From positions 62,001 through 126,000 of the forward strand of contig PQWQ01000015.1 in the NCBI GenBank assembly GCA_002943765.1: a DNA stretch of 64,000 bases. The letters run 5' to 3'. The stretch's first letter is position 1. Every line of letters begins with the position of its first letter. This DNA comes from Psoroptes ovis. Lineage: Eukaryota; Arthropoda; Arachnida; Sarcoptiformes; Psoroptidae. A program made the translations under genes and the position numbers. Shown here in pieces: positions 1 to 12,809 of this stretch. The notes below the pieces were generated by a model. The model had not been told where the DNA came from. It was given only the letters and a program-made list of their open reading frames with translations, and did no database searches.

Positions 1-986
1 AAATTATCAAAATTTATTTTTGGATTTCAAATTAAATGGAAGAAATCGAAGAAAATCAAAATCAAAGAAAATCAAATCTTAAGACAATTTTTTGATTAGA
101 TTTTTTTTTTGATTTATTTCTAAATGTGTCATGCGTTAGTGTATTTGTGGAGGCATACAAGTATTTTTCTTTCAAAAATATTCATTCATTCATTCATAAG
201 TTTTTTTTTGATAGAGTTTACTATATCATTGACATATGATGATGATGTATTAAAGTCTTCAGCAAGTCAGACATTCGTTCGTTCGTTCATTCATTTCATT
301 AAATAATAATGATGAATTGATACTGATGGTGGGTGAATAGTGTAACGAATCACACATAGGGGTCAATCGGAAATTGTTTTTTTGAATAAATTCATTTTCG
401 CTTCGAATGAAAAATGTATTTCAATTTGTCAAATTTTTAGGGTGTTATCTTCCAAAAAGGCTATCGATGATGATAATCTTTATTATTATTATGATTATGA
501 TTATCATCGATTTATATGGAACACGTATTTGTCAAATTTGTTTTCAAAATCAAATTTCATAATTTAATTTCTTAATTTTAAGGCAATTTTCAATCAATAA
601 AAAATTAATCTTGTTTTTTCAAAGAATAAATATGATGAAATTTGATCATATTTGAGTAATCAATCGATTAATTTATGGTTATTTGAAGATCCATTAGGGA
701 CAATTTGCAATCATACGATTACAATTGTATTTGGTATTTCAATAACAATTACAATCATTGATTGTAATAATTCAATTGACAATCAATCGATTATTGACAA
801 TTGTTGCAATTGTCATCAAAAGAAAAAATGGAATAAATGGATTGAAAATTTGATGGAAAATTTCCAAAATGTCGCGCCAAAATATTGTCATTTAATAATC
901 AATGAACAGTGTGCAAATTCAAACAATAATTAAGCACATTTTCTCATCAATAAATAACAAATAAAACTAATGTAAATAAAAATGAT

Positions 987-1014
987 GAAAAAACGCCGGC
1001 CGGCCGGCTTTTTC
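987..1014. repeat. GC-rich near-perfect palindrome flanked by A and T runs
   Basis: Bases 995-1008 are GCCGGCCGGCCGGC, a perfect palindrome. It is preceded by GAAAAAAC and followed by TTTTTC, so the symmetry extends outward apart from a 2-nt asymmetry. It stands out sharply in this AT-rich region. A second stem-loop follows 5 bases later. Confidence 0.7.
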
Positions 1015-1018
1015 TTTT

Positions 1019-1036
1019 GCAGTGTTGTCACACTGC
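1019..1036. other. Short stem-loop
   Basis: A perfect 7-bp stem, GCAGTGT/ACACTGC, closes a 4-nt TGTC loop. It sits just right of the GC palindrome. No function is evident. Confidence 0.5.
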
Positions 1037-2823
1037 TTAACACCGCCAACACATTTTACAAACACACACACTCCATAAACATATCGTTGAACTTTGATGG
1101 ATAAAGTGTGTTCTCAAAGTTGATCAATCAACTCAATAAAATCAAACGAAAGAATAAAAGTTAATCATCACAAATACATGGAAAAATGCTTAGAAAAAGA
1201 TACAAATCTTTTAACGGATTCAACGATTTGAATTTTTGAACGAATTCATTTCATAAAAATGCTTGAATTTGAATTTAAATTTTCAAATCTCAAGTTTTTT
1301 AGATAGTAAATACACGTATACAACTCTATGCACTCGACAACATTTCCGTTTTTTCATTGAAAAACTATCTAATTGATGGCGCTTAGGAGGCGCCCGTAGA
1401 GCTCAAAATGCTTCAACATTTGTAAATTTCCATATAAATTGAAATAATAATTATAATGACAGGTATGGGTTGAAATATAATAAAAAATTACAACTACTAA
1501 TACAATAATACAAATTAAAGGAAATGATTGTTTCTTTTTTTCTTTGATTTTCATTGTTTTAATCAATGAAATAACAATAAAAAAAGGCATAAAAACAGGT
1601 GCAATTGCAATTCCTCAATTCATCAGTGAAGCCTAAAGAACGACAGACATAATGAATACCTGTATGAATGTTTCATTGTTGTATTTTCATCATCATCATC
1701 ATCATCGTTATTATTGCAACCTGTGTGCACAAGGTATGCATTTATTTCTGTGTGTACACAGTTTGGGTATTATCATTAGGGGAAAATTCAAAAATTAATG
1801 AAATATACAGTACATCAGTGAAGCAACAGGTGAATTAATTCTTGCCGCATATCAGTATTTGTACACAACACAATTAAACTGTTGTTCATCTCTGATTTAA
1901 TTATATTTTTACACACAAACACACACACAATATACCATTATTTGGCTAAATTTAGATTACACCACAGCTACGTACACATACACATAGATTCATTAGCAAT
2001 CCATTGTGTTATGTAAACACAATGAAAACAATTGTTTTTACATTTTGAAAAACATTAATGTTAATCAATGGAAAAGTAAAAAGAAAAAAAAGATTCATTA
2101 CATTTGAATCGATAAAAAATGAATGGAAAAGTTGATGAAAAAAAAACATAAAAATCAAATTTAATTCAGTTTAATTGAAATATATTATTCAATTAAAATG
2201 ATGATTAATTGTTTTTCTACAACAATCATAATAATTAACATTTCTTGCATTTCTAGCATTTCGTATATGTGTTTCAATTTGATTAATTAAATTCAATAAT
2301 AATAAATTATAGTGATGATGAATTGTTTTGTTCATTCATTCATCATCATCATAATTTCATTTTCATTTTTTCCATTCATTTCACTATATATTATTTAGAA
2401 TTATTATTTAAACAACAGTCAAGTCAATAATAATAATAAACAAACAAGCATTATGATTTAAAGAAATTCAAAGGGACGGAGATAATTTTAAAACAAATTG
2501 GTCATCTTGAATGTTTTGATCGGTTAAATTTGTATCAAAAATTCAGGAAAAAATCATAAAAATTCGGAGAAAAAAGATGGTCAAAAGATTTCAATTCATT
2601 TCATTCAATTTTTTCTTGAAACAAATCTTAAATAAATAATAAAATTCAAAAAGAAAATAAATAATAATCTACAACCATTGCTTTTAATGATGTGATTTTT
2701 TTTTGATGATGTAATAATGTTTGATATATATTTAAAAAATTTTTCATTTAAATTCATTTCATTTCAATCAATAATAATCATCAAATTAATAACATTCAAA
2801 AAATTGATATTTTCTTTTTTTTT

Positions 2824-5800
2824 TTACATTGAAACTTCAAAAGCTTTAATCATTTGTGAACTTATATTATTGTCATTATTATTTTTATTATTGTTGCTGT
2901 AATTGGTGTTTGTTGTTATTGATGATGATGATGATGATAATAATAATGATGATGATGCTGCTGCTGCAGTTGTTGTCATTGTTGCTGCCGTTACAGGTGC
3001 TGCAATTGATGTAAGTATTGTCGATATATCTGTGGAAAAATTATCATTCAATGAATCATCATTGATTGATGATTTTTTTGTTTGACTTAGATCAATGAAT
3101 GGATTAGTACTTTTAAATTCATTTACTGTCGTTGATGTGATGTTATCATTCAATAAATTTTCTGAAATATCGGATATCAAAAATGGATTTTTGGCACCAT
3201 TCACTTTATTATTAGTATTATTATAAGATGATGTGGTCATCGGAACTGCAGATGAAGATTGTGGAGGTGGACAAAAAACTGAAGATTGAGATGGTGATGG
3301 CGATGATGTCGCTGATGAAATAGGCGGTGGTGGCGGTGCGCAAACATCCGGCATCCGATCAACAACTGCCGGTGGCAATGTTGATGCTTTACTGTTTATT
3401 GCCACTTTTATAGAACCATTCAATGATGATCCTGATGAAGTAGCGATGCCTGAATCAATACTACCAGTATTCAATTGTTGACTCAAATTTATTTCATTCG
3501 AAGATAATGTGGTGGTTGTTGTGGCCGTTGTCGAAGTAGATGAGGTTGTTTTATTTGAAACCCATTGATCTATTTGATGAGTTAGGTAAAATTTTAGTCA
3601 AAAATAATGACAACAGTCACTAAAATACAAACCAATATTTGAAAATGTGAACAATGAATTTTTATCCTTGACTAAATGTGGTAGACCGGTGCCAATTAAC
3701 TTATTAGTATTGTTATTATTGCTATCATTTCGTTTAGCTGTTAGCTGCATTTTTGTTCGATCATTACTTGAATTTTCGACATCATTTTTTAAACTTAACA
3801 TATTCAAATCGTGTGACAATTGTTGACACATTGCTGCAATCATTGTTGAACTTAAATCATCATTATTTGTCGATGATGTTTCTTTGTTAGGAGTAACTAT
3901 AATAAAATGAATAGAATAATTATTTCAAAGTTCAAACCAAAAGCATAACAAATAAACAAACCAGATGATGCTGATGATAATTGCTTATTTGAATTCATTT
4001 CAATCAATGGCTCTTCAAATGTAGCTGCTAAATCGAGTGATTGTGCACGATTTCGTGCTGGAATGTTATAATTATTTTCATTTATAATATGTAATATATT
4101 ATTATCATTAACAGTATTATTATTATCATTTGATTTATGAGAATTTATAGGCGATGATGTTAATGATGATGTATCATTGATCAATGAGGAATTAATTCGT
4201 AATGAAAGCTGTCGTTTAAATGGTGATGCATTAAGTGGTCCACCACGTAATGAACCTTGTCGTTGAAGCAATGAAGCAGTTGCATGTGGACGTGCAACTG
4301 CATATGGATTATGTACTGGTTGTTTAAGTGGTACTGGTTCTATGAATCAGACAAAAAAAAATAAATACAAATTCCAAATGAATATCAAATCTTACCAGAT
4401 GGTTTAGCTACTTGTGGATCTTGTAAACGTTCAGTTATTGTAGATTGCCTAAAGGAACCAGTACGAGTGAAATGATTTGAGTCTATAATAGCGGATACTG
4501 ATTCTTTATCACGTTTTTGTTTGCGTTCTAAACAAATATTGAACGCACAACCAACAGCATGACTAAGACGTTCACCAGAATCTTTTGTAGCATGAAAACC
4601 ATGGCACATCCATCTTCTTGTTGTACCATCTCGACAGATGTACGAGAATCCACGTTCATGGCTGCGATCTGGTGCACAAAATGATACTTTTTCAATTGTT
4701 TGATCAACAATCAAACCCTGAGAAATTATATATCGAAAAAAATTAAATCATAAACAACAAAAATAGAATTCTGAACATACCTTAGTATCATCATCGACTA
4801 CACGTATTCCATCCCCAGTAACATATAATTGACCTTTAATTGGTCGTCTTCTTGAATTCTAAAATTTAAAAAAAATTAACAGAATAATCAAATAAAAAAA
4901 ACAAATCAAACTATACCCTTAATCTTCGTAAAGCATCTTCACAAATTTGCATTCCACGTGATTCATAAACTTCAACACAGCCAAGATATTTGATTGGAAA
5001 TACACAATTACCCGAACGAACGGATTGTTCATCTGATTGCCATTGATGTGGTTTTTGTGATTCAGTTATAATATCACTAGATTTTTTCTTACGAAATGAA
5101 TTACGGAATGATTTCCGAAGTCGATCCATTACTTGTAATATTGATAAATAAATGAAATGATATTTAATACGAAATGATTTAAATTCGAAAAAAAAAGTAA
5201 AAAAATGATAAATTAAATTTTAAAATAGTCTAAACAAAGATAATATACGCATTATGGATGAAAATAAGAAAAAACAAAATACGAAACATTCAAAAATCAA
5301 TGATAATAACAATAATCATTATTATTTTCGTTAACAAAAACGAAACGAAACAAAACCTCGAAACAATACAATTTTTGATACAGACGAATGGATTCACATA
5401 TATAAAAAAAATATTACTTGATCAACCAACAAAAAAAAGAAAAAAAAATCACATCATTAACATTCATCAGTGATATTCACAATGGCAAAAACAGGTAAAG
5501 TAAAAAATTTAAAAATAAAAAATAGATAGAAATTCAACAGAAAAGACACGATAATCATTGTCACAATTGCACAATTCAACAAACAAACATTTAAAGAAAA
5601 AATAGACATACACAGACATACACATAAGCACACATTATCATTATTATTATATTAGACAATCCTACCTTTTCGAAGTCATTGATATAATTGTCGTTTGTAT
5701 TTTATTTTATATTTCATTTCTTGTATTAGAAAACATTCATATAAATATATTCAAGGACTATTGTTTTTTTGTTGTTAAAGTAAAAATAAATAAATTTAAT

Positions 5801-8032
5801 AAATCTAACGAAATTACAACAAAATAAAAATACAAAATACAAACATTATAATAATAATAATGATAATAATCAAATGAAATGAAATAAAAATTTAATTTCA
5901 TAAAAATAAACAAAATTAAAGCTTAAAGCATTAATCTGACTACGAAAATTAAAAATTTATCATTAAAACTAATTTAAAATTATATTAAAACTCTAATAAA
6001 CATTTAAAACCATCTTTGTAAACCCAATTTTTTGTTTTTTCAATGTGTATAATCCAATCACATATTACACACAGACATATACTACACATTTAGTATATGA
6101 CATATATTTCTATTTATTTAAATGGAAGAATGAATGAATGAAATCTTTATTCATATTTTACATGGGTAAAAAAAAATGTTTAAAACAAGTAAAAACAAAC
6201 AAACAAACGAAAAATCTCACAAAGTAATCCTTAATACATTTTCATTGCACCACATTTTTCAGCTTTTTCAAAGTGAATTAAAAATTCACATTAAACATCC
6301 TCCATATTCTAATCATTATCATCATCATCGTCATCATCATCATCACATTCATTTAAAATACGAAATGAAATACATTCATTTAAAAATGAACGGAGAAAAA
6401 TAAAAATTATTCTAAATTTAAATATTAAAAAAAAATTATTTAAAATATTTTGATTTACTTTTAAACTGAATGAATGAATGAACGAATGAATATATGTCAA
6501 AGCAAAATAATAATAATATTGCTTTGAACTTATTTATGAATTGATATTATTTATAATCAAGAATTACACAACTAATACACACGCAAACACACAAACATAC
6601 ATGAATATTTATGATGTATATGAATAATGTTGAATTAATTTGAATATATTTAATAGTAATTCCAATATCACTATTGTTATCGTCATTATTACTAGGCATG
6701 ATTACGCTTTGATCTTGAAGGAATATATATATTTAGAATAGATTCATCATACGACGATCTTCATCGATATTATTTGATTTTCCGTATTTTTTAATAAATT
6801 ACTGAATTATGATTTGCTTTGCAATCTACGATACATCTACGTAAATTTCGAGATTTGATTTATTAAAATTGAAATATTAAAAAAAAATTGAATTATTTAA
6901 TGAATCATTCGAGCAGTAATTGATGAATCTATCTATCTATTTATTATTTTGATCAATGAATCATGAATAATGTCTGATGTATTCGTGCATACATTAACGT
7001 GCCTCGTGGACTTGTTTAGCGATAAGTGAAGCGGAAAAATTTTGATTCCGATAATAATAATGATGATGAGGATGACTAAATTGCAAATGTGATCAAGAAA
7101 ATAATTGAAAAAAATTTTAATCACAGGAGAAAAAACAATTAAAACGTGAAATATCAGGTGAAATATTCATCATAGCTCGTAGAATTAAAACACTAACGTA
7201 TCTATGTCTATCTATCCGTATATTTTAAATTAAAATCGTATGATATATTAAATATATTTCTTTCTAATTCCTTAACAATGATTAATTTGTTTTCGCCTAT
7301 GTAAATACATGGATTAATAGTGATTAATGAATGCAGAAAATATAAATTGAATTGTCATGCCAAAAATGTAAAAAAAAGACAAAGTCTGCAATGTTTATGT
7401 TTTATAAATAAATCAAGATTGCCATTGACACATTAATAATATACACCTCACTATTAAAACATTGCAGCTGCTGTTCTTGAATTGAAATTGTCTTATTTTT
7501 TTGTAGTAACTTTGATATCAAAATATGTATTAAACGATGATTAAGAAGAAATGAAAAACACATGTGTAGACATATAGGTAATTATTTGATATTAGGATAT
7601 CTTACCAATAGATTTTTCACGATTTTTATTATGTGATCTTTTACCAGTATTCGATCGTGGTAATACTGGTGTTTGATGATAATTATGAATATGATTATTA
7701 TTATTATTCAATGATGATGATGTTGATGGCAATTGATCAGTGGTCGCTGATAATCCAATCCTATTATTCGATGTTGTTGGCTGTATTGTATAATCATTCA
7801 ATTGTTTATGATTATTATTTCGATTATGTTTACTGCCACTAATATGGAATGATCGCCGTATCGATATGTTACGCATCGATAATTTACGTCTAAATGGTCC
7901 ATGCTTTATGTTTATGAATGTATCGAAATTATTATTTGGATTTGTCGAATTAGATGAACCAACAAGATCACAATTTGGTCCATCTGATTGATTTTTCAAT
8001 TGACTATGTAACGATGAATGTTTATGGCCCAT
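2824..8032 (-). CDS. numb: Numb, membrane-associated cell-fate determinant (PTB domain)
   Basis: Model of seven exons: 8032-7606, 5131-4917, 4858-4781, 4717-4396, 4339-3962, 3896-3633, 3569-2824. It gives 809 aa with all splice phases closing. Numb is an endocytic adaptor that inhibits Notch and is segregated asymmetrically at cell division. Exon 1 starts MGHKHSS, a plausible N-myristoylation signal (Gly2, Ser6), as in the long fly isoform. It joins in frame to exon 2, whose MDRLRKSFRNSF starts the PTB block (about residues 144-310, with SFCAPDRSHERGFSY and RRWMCHGF). The second part carries SPFKRQLSLRIN, a phosphorylatable basic motif, two NPF motifs (NPFL, NPFI) that bind EH-domain endocytic proteins, and the C-terminal AFEVSM, like the FEIEL tail of vertebrate Numb. 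A short 666-aa form could start at the ATG at 5129. The tail is rich in Asn/Ser homopolymers. Family assignment is very secure; exon 1 is supported by motif and phase only. Confidence 0.95.
5132..7605 (-). other. First intron of numb (long form)
   Basis: This intron has donor GTAAG at 7605 and acceptor AG at 5133-5132. It is about 2.47 kb, very long beside the 54-80 nt introns elsewhere in the window. I see no other coding exon in it. It holds ATC/ATT-type simple repeats (for example around 6316-6346). Its right part could carry a promoter for the short Numb form, which begins at 5129, but no core-promoter motif was recognised. Confidence 0.6.
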
Positions 8033-9943
8033 TTTTTTTAAAATAATTTTCCAAATATGTGAATTGATACCAGACAAATAAAATATATATGACTTTAAAA
8101 TATTTGAATTTTTCAAAATAATAAACATAAAATTGCACACTAATCTAATAAATCATTAATAAAAAAAATTTTACATAAACAAAACTTGATATGTAAAACT
8201 AAAATGAATAAATAAATGAAACAAAAAACAAAAATTAAATAAAAATCCAAAAATAAAAAACAAACAAACAAAAATGATTTGGGAAATGAATTCAAATTCA
8301 AAAAGTGGTTAAAAATAATGGGAAAACAATAGTGAAAAATGCATTTGAAAAATATGGGATTTTTTGTTTTGAATGAAATTATTTGAATCATCATTATATT
8401 ATTTTTAAAAATTTCACATTACATTAATACATGCAATTTTTCAAAAAAAAAACTAAATATAGATTTACATACAGAACACATATAAACATCGATAAAATTA
8501 TTATCATTAATATTTTTTGGAGGAAATTTTGAGTCATGTCAATTAAAAGTTGAAATTCGGATAGAATATAAATGTTATAGCTTTGACTTAATTTTGGCTA
8601 TGACATAATTTCAGCCAAAAAACAAATAGCCAATAGAGGAAAATTTATGAAAATTCTCACACTAACACGCAAACATATATGTTTTGGTTACAATTGTGAG
8701 ATGCATGTTAAATTAATAGTTAAGAGTAATGAATAAATGTTGTAAAAATTGAATTGATTTTAAAGGAAAAATAAACATTGTAAAATTGTCATCAATCAGA
8801 AATACTAACCATCGAATGTTTCTTCCATTTTTTAATTTTGTAAATTTTATTAAGAAAATCTTAGGTAAATTATTAACTTCCAAAAAAATTGTTGTTATAA
8901 TTTACGATTTTGGCTTCTTTGGCTGCAAGGTTTCATCATCTTATAATGAACATAAAGGCACCGATTCAATTTAAGATCTTGATTGATTATGCATTAAGTT
9001 GTTGCCGATGATTTTTATCGTGAGAATTATATTTTTTTGATTCAATAAAGAAAAAAAATTCAATCACATGATTACAAAAGTGGACAAAAAATTATAATAA
9101 TTTAAAATTGGATGAATAAATAAAAATGCACAACCAAAAACATTCAAATAATAATAATAATGGTGAATTGAAATGAGTATTCTTCACAACCACAAAATTC
9201 ATTTGTAAATTTTTTCTTTTATTTCGAGATTAATCTATAAATTTAGATGTGAAATTAATCAATTTTATTTGCTCAAAACAAAGAAAAACTTACCTTTATA
9301 GATAATTTCTCTGATTTTTCATCATATTATTCAATAATAAAATTGTTTATGCCTTCATTTTTTTGCGAATATATTATTCACACATTTCAATGTAAGGTAT
9401 ACATTATTACACAGCACATAGGTAAACACACACAAATGACCATAATGAAATATGAAATGAAATACTTGAATTGTTGAATTATTTACTTCGAAATATTGAT
9501 GATAACGAGTTAATAATAATAATTATCAACTAGCAGCATCATCAGCAGCATTTTATTTTTAAAAAAATATTACTTTTTAAGGTAAAAAAACAAAATTTCC
9601 AAAACAAAATCAAAATGGTGAAAGTGGTATTTTTGTTGTTGTTGTTTCGATTGAATTTTTTGCTTTGTGAGAGAGAAGATATAATTCAATTGATGATTTT
9701 CAAACAGCAAAAACAAAACAAAAAACGAATTATTTGATTGCCACGAAAATTGTTTATTTTGATTGCTGTTATAATGAATTTTTGTTGAAGCAAATCATCA
9801 TCATCATCAAGAGAAAATTGAAAATCAAAGAGAAAGAGCTAAAGAGAAAATGGACAGATTTTAATGTTTTCATCATGACGAATTTCATGTATTAAAACGA
9901 TGGCCAATCGATGGCAGATATTCAAAGCTTGATGTTGTTTTTC

Positions 9944-9964
9944 AAAAAAAAAAAAAAAAAAAAA
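9944..9964. repeat. Poly(A) tract, 21 bp
   Basis: An uninterrupted run of 21 A. No target-site duplication or upstream retroelement sequence was seen, so it is treated as a mononucleotide repeat. Confidence 0.9.
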
Positions 9965-10190
9965 CTTGATTTTCAGCCTGATGACGATGATGATGGACGT
10001 ACGATATGATTGAAATTTATTTAATTTAATCAAAATATCAAAATGAATGAATTCAATATTTGAATTTATAAACAGATTTGTAAACACACACACTGAAAAA
10101 TGAAAATAAGTTCAACTGTCAATTTGGTCATTTTTGTGTATGTTTGTGTGTTGTAATAAAAATTCTTCCTTGTTTTTGAGTTCATTCTTC

Positions 10191-10206
10191 GTGAAACGCG
10201 TTTCAC
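10191..10206. promoter_or_regulatory. Perfect 16-bp palindrome with ACGCGT core
   Basis: The sequence GTGAAACGCGTTTCAC is fully self-complementary and contains ACGCGT. Such symmetry fits a dimeric-protein binding site. It lies about 2.2 kb upstream of numb exon 1 and just past the PNPT1 stop. Any regulatory role is inference. Confidence 0.35.
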
Positions 10207-10295
10207 CAAACACGTTTTCATTGATAGCGGCATTGATTTCTGTTACTGAAATCACACATATGGAATCCAAGTTCATTTAAAAAATTGCTAGCATC

Positions 10296-10317
10296 AAAAA
10301 AAAAAAAAAAAAAAAAA
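10296..10317. repeat. Poly(A) tract, 22 bp
   Basis: An uninterrupted run of 22 A between the palindrome at 10191-10206 and the PNPT1 3' end. It is treated as a mononucleotide repeat. Confidence 0.9.
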
Positions 10318-10431
10318 TACAGTGATAATTTGTTTTATGTGTGAAACTACAGGAAATTTTCAATTTTTTTTCAAATTTTTTTTTCAAATTTTTAATTATT
10401 TTTTTATTAATTAATAAAAAATAAACTTAAA

Positions 10432-12636
10432 TTATTTTATAAAATTTTTTATCGGTGATTCTAATGCTTGTAAAACTTTTCTCGATACACGTATATGACC
10501 AGATACTGGATCACGACCAAAATATTTGACAGATATTTGTTGGCCAACATCCAAATTTAATGCGGATGGATGATCAACTTTACGTATATCAAGCTGGGAT
10601 ATATGTAAAAATACTGGTTTCATTGATTGATGTAATTGTATCATAACACCATTATCTTTAATTTCAACAATACGACATTGATAAATGGCACCGAATTCTA
10701 GTTCGGGTATATTTGGTTCATTTAAGATTTTATCAATCCATTCTTTTGCTTCATTCATTGATGATTGATTAGGGGCGAATATATTAAATTTATCTAAATC
10801 TTCTAAATCTTGATATATTGAAACACCTGTATGTGACATAATCTTTTTTGCTTGTGACCATCCAACACCGAGAAATTTTGATCGTTTATTTATCGGCACA
10901 ATTATTTGCTCAACCATTGGCATATTTTCTTTTGGTTTTTTTCTCGGTTCCATAATAACATCATTCATTATGTTCAATATTTGTCCACGAGCTTGATTCG
11001 ATTTTTGTATGGCTTCATATAATATTTTGAATGACAAACCTTCATCAAGTTTACAATCTAATTGCAATGCAGTGAATGCTTTACGTGTACCAGCAATTTT
11101 AAAATCCATTTCACCAATATAATCTTCAAAACCATTTATATCGGTCAATAAAATATATTCTTGTTCATCATTTTCATTTAATTTCATCGGTTTCAATAGG
11201 CCAATAGCAACACCAGACGCTGGTGTTGTAATTTCAATACCAGCATCCAATAATGCTAAGCTACCAGCACAAACACTTGCCATAGAACTAGATCCATTCG
11301 ACTCTAATACCTCACATAATAATCTGATCGTAAAATCACGTACAGTTGATGATTCATTCGATATGATTGGACATAATGCACGTTCAGCTAATGCTCCATG
11401 GCCGATTTCTCGCCTTCCAATGGCTCCAGAGCGACCAATCTCATTGGTAGCATATTGTGGAAATTCATAATGTAGCATGAAATTTTTATCCTTAATGCCT
11501 TGTGTTAATGCTGTTATATTATCAGCACGCCATGTTGAATCTTGTGAATCGATTGTCGTCGTACACAATACTTGTGTTTGTCCTCGTTGAAACAATGATG
11601 ATCCATGCACTGTTCGAAATAAATCCACTTCACAACTGATTGGACGCAATTCATCTAATTGTCTACCGTCACAACGTTGACCAGTTTTTTGCACCGTTTT
11701 TGCATAAATTTGTTTTATTATGATGCTGAATGCATCTTGCAATAATTGCGAGTTATCATCAGAAAATTCTTCACTTAATGTGGTTAGGACTTGTTGTCTA
11801 ATTTCACTGATTGCTTTATCACGTGAGAATTTATCAAGTGAATAATTAGAAAATACATCCACTATTCTTTGTTCGGCTAATGTTTTGATTGCATCAAAAT
11901 GTTTTTCATTTGGTAATGGAATCTCTTCGATTGATCGTTTTGATTTGCCGAATTCTTTTTGTAATTGTCGTATGTTTTGTACAATGATTTTCGATTCTCT
12001 GATTGCTTTTGATATTGATTTAATTAAATATTGTTCAAGTATTGGTTCATTTGCAAAAGCTTCCATCATCATTACATTTCCCTGATCATTGACAGCGAGA
12101 ATTAAATTCATTTGAGCATCATTCATTTCTTTCCTTGTTGGATTCGTAATACAATCATTATTTTGGTCTAACGCTATGCGAACAGCACCGACTGGTCCAT
12201 TCCATGGTATATCTGATAATGCTAATGCGGCTGATGCTGCATTTATTGCAAGAACATCAGGGTCATTGTGGCCATCTAATGATAATATATTACAAACAAC
12301 TTGAGTATCACCTGTAATACCACGTGGAAATAGTGGTCTGATCGATCTATCAATTATTCTTGATGTTAATATTTCTTTTTCAGTTGTACCAATTTCTCTT
12401 CTCAAATGATGCATAGGAATACGTCCAGCGGCAGCTGCTTTTTGTCTAAAATCAACAGTCAACGGTACAAAACCAGTGGATGACAAGGATTTTGATGTTG
12501 GTGATTTACTGACAACAGTAACCATGACATTGGTATCACCGCTTGTACAAACAGCTGATCCATCAGCTAATTTAGCTAATTTACCAGCAGATATTTTTAA
12601 TAAACGACTGTATGAAGTAAAAAACATTTTTATCAT
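10432..12636 (-). CDS. PNPT1: Polyribonucleotide nucleotidyltransferase 1 (mitochondrial PNPase)
   Basis: This is a phosphorolytic 3'-5' exoribonuclease of mitochondria, about 734 aa from the first in-frame ATG (12636); human PNPT1 is 783 aa. Visible in order: first RNase PH core (FRQKAAAAGRIP, ILTSRIIDRSIRPLFPRG), helical linker, second RNase PH core with the phosphate-binding SNGSSSMASVC and the catalytic stretch DYIGEMDFKIAGT, then a KH domain (KFLGVGWSQAKKI) and a C-terminal S1 domain ending near RVSRKV. The two aspartates equivalent to the bacterial catalytic pair are kept; an intervening Asp is Glu. The 5' end is unresolved. An upstream ATG at 12809 opens a 40-residue, Arg/Ser/Asn-rich, presequence-like peptide with a good donor at 12688. 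The only good acceptor (12609-12608) leaves the frame off by one. Enzyme identity is certain; the start is not. Confidence 0.93.
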   Translation of the reverse strand: MIKMFFTSYSRLLKISAGKLAKLADGSAVCTSGDTNVMVTVVSKSPTSKSLSSTGFVPLTVDFRQKAAAAGRIPMHHLRREIGTTEKEILTSRIIDRSIRPLFPRGITGDTQVVCNILSLDGHNDPDVLAINAASAALALSDIPWNGPVGAVRIALDQNNDCITNPTRKEMNDAQMNLILAVNDQGNVMMMEAFANEPILEQYLIKSISKAIRESKIIVQNIRQLQKEFGKSKRSIEEIPLPNEKHFDAIKTLAEQRIVDVFSNYSLDKFSRDKAISEIRQQVLTTLSEEFSDDNSQLLQDAFSIIIKQIYAKTVQKTGQRCDGRQLDELRPISCEVDLFRTVHGSSLFQRGQTQVLCTTTIDSQDSTWRADNITALTQGIKDKNFMLHYEFPQYATNEIGRSGAIGRREIGHGALAERALCPIISNESSTVRDFTIRLLCEVLESNGSSSMASVCAGSLALLDAGIEITTPASGVAIGLLKPMKLNENDEQEYILLTDINGFEDYIGEMDFKIAGTRKAFTALQLDCKLDEGLSFKILYEAIQKSNQARGQILNIMNDVIMEPRKKPKENMPMVEQIIVPINKRSKFLGVGWSQAKKIMSHTGVSIYQDLEDLDKFNIFAPNQSSMNEAKEWIDKILNEPNIPELEFGAIYQCRIVEIKDNGVMIQLHQSMKPVFLHISQLDIRKVDHPSALNLDVGQQISVKYFGRDPVSGHIRVSRKVLQALESPIKNFIK

Positions 12637-12809
12637 TAGAATCAATAAAATTTTGAATCAAAATATTTTGAAAAAAATTGCCTATTACTGAATTGAAATC
12701 GAATTTCATTAATATTTCGATTATTATTTGATAAATGTCTTCTTGGATGTCCATTCCATGGTTGTTGAATTATTGACAATGATAAGAATTTTTGTCGAAA
12801 CTTGAACAT

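Larger units (their letters stand above)
1..2823. other. Intergenic, 3' flank of numb
   Basis: I found no convincing gene here. The open frames are short, low in complexity and lack family signatures. The stretch is AT-rich with many ATT/ATC runs. It holds an isolated GC-rich palindrome (995-1008), a short stem-loop (1019-1036), a small GGCGC/GCGCC hairpin (1378-1394), and an E2F-like GCGCCAAA at 874-881. The last could belong to a promoter of a gene lying left of the window, but that is a guess. The right end should contain the 3' UTR of numb, which is transcribed leftwards. Confidence 0.6.
8033..10431. other. Intergenic: numb 5' flank and PNPT1 3' flank
   Basis: No gene was recognised. The stretch should contain the 5' UTR and promoter of the long numb transcript and the 3' UTR of PNPT1; both genes run leftwards. 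It contains two long A tracts (9944-9964 and 10296-10317) and a perfect 16-bp palindrome at 10191-10206. Confidence 0.6.

Noticed and set aside
652..933. 93-codon open frame near the left edge
   Set aside because: No ATG at its start and repetitive Ile/Asn/Thr wording; no domain recognised. It could be an exon of a gene outside the window but nothing supports that.
9944..10317. Two A tracts as tails of retrotransposed sequences
   Set aside because: No retroelement or processed gene sequence precedes them and no flanking target-site duplication is visible.
12476..12691. Plus-strand frame opposite the PNPT1 N-terminus
   Set aside because: Antisense shadow of the conserved RNase PH domain with no signature of its own.
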